Part shown: positions 6,237 through 12,009 of the stretch, in pieces
Position numbering within the stretch: position 1 is the first letter of the stretch
Layout of the letters: every line of letters begins with the position of its first letter
From: an uncultured Pelagibacteraceae bacterium
GTDB taxonomy: Bacteria > Pseudomonadota > Alphaproteobacteria > Pelagibacterales > Pelagibacteraceae
NCBI GenBank assembly: GCA_902572155.1
Contig: CACGET010000030.1
Coordinates: 1-12,009, forward strand
Direction: 5' to 3'
Length of the DNA: 12,009 nucleotides
The notes under the pieces: generated by a model
What the model saw: only the letters and a program-made list of their open reading frames with translations
Told to the model about the DNA's origin: nothing
The model's database searches: none
Translations under genes and position numbers: made by a program

Positions 6237-7373
6237 ATGACCAGAGAAAAAAGTTTAGTTAAGATTAAAAAATCTAAAAATCTCAATACTCTGTTTGGTT
6301 TACCTGCAAAATCCTATACTGACGAAAATTTTTGGGAAAAAGAGTGTGAGACAGTTTTTAACAATAATTGGCTTTTTGTAGGGTTTGCTCATGAACTAGA
6401 AAAATCTGGAGATTTAATTCCTATAGTAATTGCAAATAAGCCCATTTTGTTAGTTAGAAATACTGATAATGAAATTAGAGCATTTCATAATGTTTGTAGT
6501 CATCGATGTTTAAAATTAGTCGATGAAAAAAAAAATGTAGGTAAAATAATTCGATGTCCTTATCATGCTTGGAGTTATGATTTAGATGGTAAATTAAAAG
6601 CTGCTCCTCATATTGGAGGAACTAATAATCATAAGCCAAAAGGATTTATTTTTTCAGATCATGGTTTAAAACCAATAAGAATTCATGTTTGGCATGATTG
6701 GATTTTTATAAACTTAAATGGAAAAGCAAAAAATTTTGAAGAATATGCAAAGCCCCTTATAAATAAATTTCATGATGTTGATTTAACTAAATTAAAATAT
6801 GTGGCAACATTAGATTTTGGTAAAATAAAAACTAATTGGAAATTTCTTATAGAAAATTTTATTGAACCCTATCATGTTCAATTTGTTCATAAAACAACAA
6901 CCAATCAACCTTTAAAAGATCATTATACGATTGTTGATGGGGTATGTTATGGAAGTGGAGTAAATGTGGATAAAGAGGATGATAAAAATGACAATGCTTT
7001 GTCAGTAACTTCAAAATATTTATCTCTTTTTCCAAATTTTATTATTGGAACTTATTTTCCAAATCAAATTGGAGTATATTTAAATGTACCTCTTAGTCCA
7101 AATATAACAACTCAAAAAAGAATTATTTATACTACAGATAATAAAGTCATGAAAAAAAAGGAGGTTAATTCAATTAAAAAAATTTGGTGGAGTGTTCATA
7201 AGGAGGATCATGAAATGTGTGAAAGATTACAAGAGGGTAGATCTTCCCCTGCTTCAAATAATGGTGGACTTTTATCACCTTATTGGGAAAAAGGAGTTCA
7301 AAAATTTCAAAAACTTATTATAGAAAATGCTATGAAATATTCTAATTCAACAAAAGGAAAAAAAAATGTCTAA
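6237..7373 (+). CDS. Rieske non-heme iron oxygenase, CntA/GbcA-like oxygenase subunit
   Basis: A second Rieske oxygenase component, 378 residues and of a different subgroup from its divergent neighbour. The [2Fe-2S] ligands are CSHR (Cys87, His89) and CPYH (Cys107, His110). The catalytic domain shows NWKFLIENFIEPYH (200-213) and a second His218; the third iron ligand is probably Asp324 in KEDHEMCERLQEG (322-334). The residue three before His213, which links the two metal sites, is Glu210 instead of the usual Asp. Glu here is known in carnitine monooxygenase CntA and glycine betaine monooxygenase GbcA, so oxidation of a quaternary or methylated amine is a reasonable inference. No reductase partner is nearby. 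It heads a five-gene plus-strand run and overlaps the next gene by 8 bases. Exact substrate is unknown. Confidence 0.92.
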   Translation: MTREKSLVKIKKSKNLNTLFGLPAKSYTDENFWEKECETVFNNNWLFVGFAHELEKSGDLIPIVIANKPILLVRNTDNEIRAFHNVCSHRCLKLVDEKKNVGKIIRCPYHAWSYDLDGKLKAAPHIGGTNNHKPKGFIFSDHGLKPIRIHVWHDWIFINLNGKAKNFEEYAKPLINKFHDVDLTKLKYVATLDFGKIKTNWKFLIENFIEPYHVQFVHKTTTNQPLKDHYTIVDGVCYGSGVNVDKEDDKNDNALSVTSKYLSLFPNFIIGTYFPNQIGVYLNVPLSPNITTQKRIIYTTDNKVMKKKEVNSIKKIWWSVHKEDHEMCERLQEGRSSPASNNGGLLSPYWEKGVQKFQKLIIENAMKYSNSTKGKKNV

Positions 7374-7785
7374 AGAAATAAATCTAGAGGGATACAGGTT
7401 AGCGCATACAATGATTAGAGTTAAGGATCTAGAAGCATCTTTTAATTTTTATTGTAAAACCTTAGGAATGAAAGTTTTGAGAAAAACAGATTACCCAGAT
7501 GGAAAATTTACAAATGCTTTCATAGGATATGGTCTAGAAACAGAGTCTCCCTGTCTAGAACTTACACATAATTGGGATCAAAAAGATGATTATGAAAAAG
7601 GAAATGGATGGGGGCACATATGTATAGAAACACCTGATGTTTATAAAGCGTGTGAAGATCTTGCAAAACTTGGCGTGAATATTACTCGAAAACCTGGGCC
7701 AATGAAACACGGAACTAGAGTAATAGCCTTTTGTGAAGACCCAGATGGATACAAAGTAGAATTAAATGAACCAATTAAAACTTAA
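7366..7785 (+). CDS. gloA: Lactoylglutathione lyase (glyoxalase I)
   Basis: Glyoxalase I isomerises the hemithioacetal of glutathione and methylglyoxal (or another 2-oxoaldehyde) to S-D-lactoylglutathione in the cytosol. The 139-residue sequence follows E. coli GloA closely along its whole length: LAHTMIRVKDLE at the start, a GYGLETE segment (54-60), LELTHNW (64-70), and AFCEDPDGYKVEL (121-133) at the end. The four metal ligands are in place: His14, Glu65, His84 and Glu132. An AAAAGGA ribosome site precedes ATG at 7366, which lies within the last codons of the Rieske gene, so translation is coupled. Its position inside a catabolic operon suggests that the pathway makes a reactive 2-oxoaldehyde, or that the enzyme is adapted to a related glutathione adduct. 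The matching thioesterase GloB is not recognisable in the window. Confidence 0.9.
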   Translation: MSKEINLEGYRLAHTMIRVKDLEASFNFYCKTLGMKVLRKTDYPDGKFTNAFIGYGLETESPCLELTHNWDQKDDYEKGNGWGHICIETPDVYKACEDLAKLGVNITRKPGPMKHGTRVIAFCEDPDGYKVELNEPIKT

Positions 7786-7803
7786 AAATCGAAAGGATTA
7801 AAT

Positions 7804-8199
7804 ATGTCAAACAAACCACAACTTTATAAATTCAAAGAAATTGAGAATAGACTGCATACATTAGAGCCAGGCAAAAGTTATATTAAACCATTTGTTACTA
7901 GCAAAGTAAGTAACACTATGTGCGGTGGTTTAAATTTTTTAAATAAAGTTTCTGTTCCTTGGGATTTAACATGTGATGAAATTATTTATTGTATGGAAGG
8001 AACTTTTCGACTTACTTGTGATGGAGAGTCATACATATGTAATCCTGGAGATGTTCTTTACATACCAAAAGATAACCATATTGCTTACGAATGTGATGAA
8101 AAATGTGTGATTTTTTATGCTGCTTATCCTCACGACTGGAAACAAAAAGCAGGAATAACATTTGTTCCTGGAATAGATCCTGAGGATATGCCAAAATAA
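7804..8199 (+). CDS. EutQ-like single-domain cupin
   Basis: A 131-residue cytoplasmic cupin. The barrel covers about 25-107. The second cupin motif is clear in PGDVLYIPKDNHIAYE (81-96, with His92). The first motif is degenerate: WDLTCDEIIYCMEG (53-66) keeps the Glu59 and Gly66 positions but has no HxH pair, so canonical metal binding is doubtful. This pattern resembles the cupins of the ethanolamine-utilisation EutQ group, where metal ligands are also atypical. Six cysteines (40, 57, 63, 72, 79, 98...101) is many for such a small protein. AAAGGA (7792-7797) lies 6 bases before the ATG. It is 18 bases after gloA and 24 before the ligase gene, so clearly operonic. It may bind or isomerise a pathway intermediate; no precise role can be given. 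Confidence 0.82.
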   Translation: MSNKPQLYKFKEIENRLHTLEPGKSYIKPFVTSKVSNTMCGGLNFLNKVSVPWDLTCDEIIYCMEGTFRLTCDGESYICNPGDVLYIPKDNHIAYECDEKCVIFYAAYPHDWKQKAGITFVPGIDPEDMPK

Positions 8200-8211
8200 C
8201 ATAATATTAAT

Positions 8212-8217
8212 AAGGAG
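8212..8217 (+). promoter_or_regulatory. Strong ribosome binding site of the ligase gene
   Basis: AAGGAG lies 6 bases before ATG at 8224 and is the best ribosome site in the window, which suggests the ligase is made at a higher level than its neighbours. Confidence 0.7.
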
Positions 8218-8223
8218 ATTAAT

Positions 8224-9645
8224 ATGAGCAAGAATGAAAAAATTTATTATGAGCATTTTAAAGATGCTGTTGAGCGTAATAGAAAAAAAATTCCTGCAGT
8301 TCATAAAAGATTAAAAAATGCAGGTGTAAAATATGTTTTATCAAGTTGGATTGATCTCCATGGAGTTCCTAAATCTAAACCTGTTCCAATGAGTGATTTT
8401 GAGCCTTTATGTTTAGGTAAGGGTCCTCAATTTGCTGTTCATTCTATTTCATTTGTCCCTGAGCTTACACCAGCAGACTCAGATCAAGTAATGTTACCTG
8501 ATTTAGACTCTGTCTATATTTGCCCTTGGGATAAAACTACAGCAATAATATTTGCTGATCTTTTTTGGGAAGATAAACCCTATAATGTTTGCCCTCGACA
8601 GGCATTAAAAAGAGCTATGCAAAAAGCTCAAGACTCTGGCTTTATTGGAATGGCAGGAATTGAGCCAGAATTTATTGCCATGAAGTATGATCAAGATGGT
8701 AAACCTATTAAAGCTATTGATACTGATCCTACAAAAGGAATTAGACCTAGACGACAAGCTTTTGGTTATGATGTTGAACATACATTAGATTCTATGCATT
8801 TTTTAAAAGAGCTTATGGATATTTTAAATAATTTAGGGTGGATGTTACACGATGTAGTTGCTGAAGGAGCTTATTCACAATTTGAACTTGATTTTCATTA
8901 TACAAATCTTTTAGAAATGGCTGATAGATTAGTATTTTTAAGAATTCTTTTAAAAGAAATAGCTAAAAAGAATAATATGTTTATTACTTTTATGCCAAAA
9001 CCAACCATAGGTGATTGGAGATCTGGAGCGCATATTAATTTTTCGATGCATGATAAAAACGGAAAAAATCTTTTTAAGGATAAAAATAAATGGTCTAAAG
9101 ATTCAATGTATGCAGTTGGTGGATTAATGAAACATGCAGAGGCTTTAACTTCTATTACGTGTTCCACGGTAAACTCATATAACGGTTTAGTACCAAGAGT
9201 TGGTGGATTTGAGGGTGGGACTGTTACTTGGGCACCGACCAATATTACTTATGGTCATAATAATAGATCTGCTCAATTTAGACTTCCTCAAAATAGATAT
9301 TGTATTGAAAATAGAGCGGCAGACATGACTATGAATGTTTATCTTGCACTTGCTATGACTGTTTCTGCAGCTGCAGAAGGAATTAAACATAAGATTAATC
9401 CTGGTAAACCTACTGATCAGGATTTATACGATATGTCTGATCAAGATTTCAAAAAGCTTGGTATTAAGAGACTTCCAAAAAATTTAATGATGGCAATCGA
9501 GGCCCTTAAAAAAGATAAATTGTCAGATGATGTCCTGGGTATTGTGATGAAAAAATCACTTTTAGCCTATAAAAATGATGAGTGGGAACGTTATCATCAA
9601 TCAGTTACAGATTGGGAAGTAAAAGAATATCTTAGACTTTATTAA
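8224..9645 (+). CDS. Glutamine synthetase-fold ligase, GlnT/gamma-glutamylmethylamide synthetase-like
   Basis: An ATP-dependent ligase with the glutamine synthetase type I/III fold, 473 residues, likely joining glutamate to an amine. An N-terminal beta-grasp domain (about 35-115) precedes the catalytic domain (about 123-470). Metal and substrate residues fit the family: Glu147/Glu149 (IEPEF), Glu214 and Glu221 (AEGAYSQFELDF), His270 (RSGAHIN), and Arg348/Arg353 (NNRSAQFRLP). Two departures from housekeeping GlnA stand out: the second His of HxH is Asn272, and the flap segment before NNRSA is remodelled (VGGFEGGTVTWAPTNITYGH, 327-346), with a TWAP...NNR pattern as I recall from GMAS/GlnT proteins. 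A Tyr402 in DLYDM occupies the position of the adenylylated Tyr of GlnA. It overlaps the next gene at TAATG. A true ammonia-assimilating GlnA is unlikely; methylamine, ethanolamine or another amine are candidate acceptors. Confidence 0.88.
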   Translation: MSKNEKIYYEHFKDAVERNRKKIPAVHKRLKNAGVKYVLSSWIDLHGVPKSKPVPMSDFEPLCLGKGPQFAVHSISFVPELTPADSDQVMLPDLDSVYICPWDKTTAIIFADLFWEDKPYNVCPRQALKRAMQKAQDSGFIGMAGIEPEFIAMKYDQDGKPIKAIDTDPTKGIRPRRQAFGYDVEHTLDSMHFLKELMDILNNLGWMLHDVVAEGAYSQFELDFHYTNLLEMADRLVFLRILLKEIAKKNNMFITFMPKPTIGDWRSGAHINFSMHDKNGKNLFKDKNKWSKDSMYAVGGLMKHAEALTSITCSTVNSYNGLVPRVGGFEGGTVTWAPTNITYGHNNRSAQFRLPQNRYCIENRAADMTMNVYLALAMTVSAAAEGIKHKINPGKPTDQDLYDMSDQDFKKLGIKRLPKNLMMAIEALKKDKLSDDVLGIVMKKSLLAYKNDEWERYHQSVTDWEVKEYLRLY

Positions 9646-10655
9646 TGAAAAAACACCAGGAGTTTAATTTAGGAAATGTTAAGCTTTTATCTGGAAAAGT
9701 TCTAAAATCTGCAAAACTTGTATATAAAACTGTTGGTGAGATAAATAAAGATCGTTCAAATGTAGTCGTGTTACCTACATTTTATACTGGAACTCACATT
9801 AGAAACGAAGGTTTTATAGGAAAAAAAAGAGCATTAAATCCCAATAAATACTTTATTGTTTCAATAAACATGTTTGGAAATGGTCTTTCCACTTCTCCAA
9901 GCAACGCTCATAATGAACAACTAGGTCATAAGTTTCCAGAGATTACTTTGTGGGATAATATTTATTGTCAACAAAAATTAATATCTGAAAGATTAAAAAT
10001 AAATAAAGTTGCTTTAGTATTAGGTTGGTCTATGGCTGGTTGTCAATCATATCAATGGGCAGCTCAATATCCAAAAATGGTTAAAGCAATACTACCTTTC
10101 TGTGCTTCTTCAAAAACATCTACACATAATTATGTTTTTTTAGAAGGAGTAAAAGCTGCTTTAACAGCAGATGAAAATTGGAAAAATGGTAAATATAAAA
10201 AACAACCTAAAAAAGGTTTAAAAGCATTTGGTCGAGTTTATGCTGGATGGGCATTTTCCCAAAGTTTTTTTAGAAAAAAACTTTATAAAAAAATTGGATA
10301 TAAAAATGTGAAAAATCTTTTAGATGATTGGGCAAACGATCATGCTAAAAATTGGGATGCAAATAATCTTTTATGTAAACTTAAAACATGGCAATTGAAC
10401 GATATAAGTAATAATCCTCTATACAAAGGTAATTATATCAAATCTCTAAAATCAATTAAGGCAAAAACAATTCTAATGCCTTGTAATCAGGATTTATATT
10501 TTAGAACTGAAGATAATATATTTGAAAATAAATTTATCAAAAAATCATCTTTAAGACCTGTGGAATCTTCATATGGACATTGTGCAGCAAATCCTGGCAA
10601 TGACAAAAATTTTGAAAAAAAATTAGATAGAAATATTAATGAATTATTAAGTTAG
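9645..10655 (+). CDS. Alpha/beta hydrolase of the homoserine O-acetyltransferase-like (MetX-fold) family
   Basis: A 336-residue cytosolic alpha/beta hydrolase. The strand-loop LPTFYTGTH (43-51) is the oxyanion-hole region. The nucleophile elbow is GWSMAG (127-132, Ser129), followed by CQSYQWAAQYP as in MetX proteins. The acid is Asp283 (MPCNQD, 278-283) and the base His312 (YGHCAANPG, 310-318). True MetX ends in GHDAFL around the His; here this part reads GHCAANPG, so acyl transfer to homoserine is unlikely and hydrolysis of an ester, thioester or amide is equally possible. The segment 180-245 is a lysine-rich helical cap. The start overlaps the ligase stop by one base (TAATG), so the two are coupled. 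Being last in the operon, it could cleave the glutathione thioester made through GloA or a gamma-glutamyl product; this is inference. Confidence 0.87.
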   Translation: MKKHQEFNLGNVKLLSGKVLKSAKLVYKTVGEINKDRSNVVVLPTFYTGTHIRNEGFIGKKRALNPNKYFIVSINMFGNGLSTSPSNAHNEQLGHKFPEITLWDNIYCQQKLISERLKINKVALVLGWSMAGCQSYQWAAQYPKMVKAILPFCASSKTSTHNYVFLEGVKAALTADENWKNGKYKKQPKKGLKAFGRVYAGWAFSQSFFRKKLYKKIGYKNVKNLLDDWANDHAKNWDANNLLCKLKTWQLNDISNNPLYKGNYIKSLKSIKAKTILMPCNQDLYFRTEDNIFENKFIKKSSLRPVESSYGHCAANPGNDKNFEKKLDRNINELLS

Positions 10656-10661
10656 CTTAAT
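10646..10661. terminator. Short stem-loop at a convergent junction
   Basis: ATTAAG (10646-10651) pairs with CTTAAT (10656-10661) around a 4-base loop, and it spans both stop codons of two converging genes. The 6-bp stem has one G-C pair and no T-run follows on either strand, so it is weak; it may act as a bidirectional terminator only in a limited way. Confidence 0.3.
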
Positions 10662-12009
10662 TAATTAAAGGTTTTCCAGTTGCTAAAGTATGTTTAATTC
10701 TATCTTGTGTTTCTTTTGTCTCAATTAATTTCATAAACGCATCTAATTCTAATTTATATAAATCTTCCTCTGATAATGTTTTGCTAATATCAGTATCACC
10801 ACCACTCAAAACATGAGCTAATTCTTTAGCTACGACCATACCATGGTCTAAGATCACTTTATCATTATACAATTTATCTAAAAGTTTAATCATTTCTTCT
10901 TTAACAACTTTTCCAGGCAAATTAAAAGTAGTCTCCTCAGGAGATTTAAAATCTTTGTTACTATTTAGTATTTCTTTTGAAATTTCTAATAGACTGTTTC
11001 TATTCATTATTTTTTTATCTTCAGGTCTTAAATATTTCAAAGGTTCAGCTTCAACAGGTGAAGTTGCTGTCTTACCATAACCAATAATGTCAAATACTTT
11101 TAAAGGGGCATAATTTGGATCACTTTTAGCTTCTTCCGATTGTGACCATCTAGCTAACATCTCTTTGCATCCTCCTCCCGCAGGAATTAGTCCCACAATT
11201 GTTTCAACTAGTCCTACTACAATATTTGTGTGTGAAGCAACGAAATTACTCTGTACCATCACCTCAAATCCTCCTCCTAAAGTTAAACCAGAAGGTGCCG
11301 AAACAACAGGATGATCAGAATATTTAAGATGTTTGCAAGTTTCTTGAAAATATCTAACAAATTTTTCTATAGATTTAAAATCACCTTTATTCGCAAATTC
11401 CATAGTATAGCTAAGATTTACACCTGCTGAAAATTGCATACTTTCATTAATTATTATTAAGGGTTTATCAGTAGCTTTTTTAAGTGCATCCATTGAATCA
11501 TAATCCAAAGCATTGGCCTTAGTAGTGAATTCAACAATATTGTAGTCATTAAATCTGTAAATTGATGCTGAATTATTTCCATCAACATTTGTTGCTGTTT
11601 TTTTTATTTTTCCGAATGTTTCTATATCAGTATATTTTTGTCTAATACCATGGAATTTCTCATTTTTAGTTTTAGATAATTCCTCTAAAAATTTATTTCC
11701 TTCATAACTTTCTATTCTATCAAAGAAGTTGGCTACACCAATTTCCTCAAGCATTTCAAATGGTCCCTTGCTCCAATTAAATCCTAATCTCATGGCTTCA
11801 TCTATATCATTAAACTCATCTGTAATTCCTGGAACCAAGGAAGAAGCATAACTAATAATTTTTGATATTACAGACCAAGCATATCTGCCATACTTATCGT
11901 CTCTGTTAATTAATGCTTTTAAATCTACTTTTTCAGATTTAATATTAATCTTTTCTGATGGAAAATATTCTCCTGTTTCTAAATTAATTGCTTCAAGAAC
12001 TTTCTTTCC
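10657..12009 (-). CDS. 3-hydroxyacyl-CoA dehydrogenase / enoyl-CoA hydratase fusion (FadN-like), N-terminus cut by window edge
   Basis: The frame is open from the right edge to TAA at 10659-10657, giving 450 residues of a fatty-acid beta-oxidation enzyme. The apparent start at 11838 is an internal TTG and not the true start, because homologous sequence continues upstream. The first ~155 residues are the C-terminal helical domain of 3-hydroxyacyl-CoA dehydrogenase, with IDEAMRLGFNWSKGPFE. The rest is a crotonase domain: oxyanion motif SAGVNL (11430-11413), GGGFE with one catalytic Glu (codon 11265-11263) and VETIVGLIP with the second Glu (codon 11205-11203); both are present, so hydratase activity is expected. 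The order dehydrogenase-then-hydratase is that of Bacillus FadN, the reverse of FadB/FadJ. A full-length protein should be about 790 residues, so about 340 are missing. It converges with the hydrolase gene with one base between stops. Confidence 0.9.
   Translation of the reverse strand, partial: GKKVLEAINLETGEYFPSEKINIKSEKVDLKALINRDDKYGRYAWSVISKIISYASSLVPGITDEFNDIDEAMRLGFNWSKGPFEMLEEIGVANFFDRIESYEGNKFLEELSKTKNEKFHGIRQKYTDIETFGKIKKTATNVDGNNSASIYRFNDYNIVEFTTKANALDYDSMDALKKATDKPLIIINESMQFSAGVNLSYTMEFANKGDFKSIEKFVRYFQETCKHLKYSDHPVVSAPSGLTLGGGFEVMVQSNFVASHTNIVVGLVETIVGLIPAGGGCKEMLARWSQSEEAKSDPNYAPLKVFDIIGYGKTATSPVEAEPLKYLRPEDKKIMNRNSLLEISKEILNSNKDFKSPEETTFNLPGKVVKEEMIKLLDKLYNDKVILDHGMVVAKELAHVLSGGDTDISKTLSEEDLYKLELDAFMKLIETKETQDRIKHTLATGKPLIN

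Noticed and set aside
6237..7373. Carnitine monooxygenase cntA
   Set aside because: Only the bridging glutamate and general fold agree; there is no CntB reductase beside it and substrate residues cannot be judged by eye.
8012..9390. Several short minus-strand open frames under the cupin and ligase genes
   Set aside because: They overlap each other and two well-supported genes, and their translations look like random antisense protein.
8224..9645. Housekeeping glutamine synthetase glnA
   Set aside because: Altered HxH and flap regions and the catabolic operon context fit a GlnT/GMAS-type amide ligase better.
8224..9645. gmaS of the classical methylamine pathway
   Set aside because: The N-methylglutamate synthase and dehydrogenase genes that usually accompany gmaS are absent, so the symbol is not justified.
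9645..10655. Homoserine O-acetyltransferase metX
   Set aside because: The triad is shared but the region around the catalytic His differs and the operon is not methionine-related.
11838..11838. TTG at 11838 as the true start of the beta-oxidation gene
   Set aside because: The same frame continues to the window edge with typical dehydrogenase C-domain sequence, so the TTG encodes an internal Leu.
1..12009. CRISPR array, tRNA/rRNA genes, insertion sequences
   Set aside because: No spaced repeats, no tRNA or rRNA-like sequence and no transposase were seen; gene spacing leaves almost no room.

Overview
The window is AT-rich (about 30% G+C by eye), with very short spacers, many overlapping genes and small compact proteins. 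With its gene content (agmatinase, a GlnT-type ligase, GloA, two Rieske oxygenases, a FadN-like fusion) this points to a streamlined marine alphaproteobacterium of the SAR11/Pelagibacterales kind. That assignment is inference; there is no rRNA or other marker gene. I see no tRNA, rRNA, CRISPR, insertion sequence or phage gene. No gap between genes exceeds 91 bases.

Layout. (1) 1-2022, minus: a ureohydrolase (agmatinase type) followed 20 bases downstream by an aldehyde dehydrogenase that runs off the left edge; together they fit catabolism of a guanidino compound or polyamine. (2) 2079-3761, plus: a tight three-gene run coding for an exported HExxH zinc metallopeptidase, a membrane-anchored cyclophilin and a small ABM-fold monooxygenase. 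(3) 3770-6146, minus: a phthalate-dioxygenase-type Rieske oxygenase overlapping a TTG-initiated D-2-hydroxyacid dehydrogenase. (4) 6237-10655, plus: a five-gene run of a second Rieske oxygenase (with the glutamate bridge seen in carnitine and betaine oxygenases), glyoxalase I, a EutQ-like cupin, a GlnT/GMAS-like gamma-glutamyl ligase and a MetX-fold alpha/beta hydrolase. (5) 10657-12009, minus: the C-terminal part of a 3-hydroxyacyl-CoA dehydrogenase/enoyl-CoA hydratase in FadN domain order.

The most interesting region is 3770-10655. Two different Rieske oxygenases are transcribed divergently from a 90-base gap whose exact middle holds a perfect 8-bp inverted repeat, which suggests joint control. 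The plus-strand run combines an oxygenase that could cleave a C-N bond, a ligase that could capture an amine as a gamma-glutamyl amide, and a glyoxalase that could handle a 2-oxoaldehyde. I read it as a candidate catabolic pathway for a methylated or other nitrogen-bearing small molecule. The substrate is unknown, and no reductase, transporter or regulator lies in the window.
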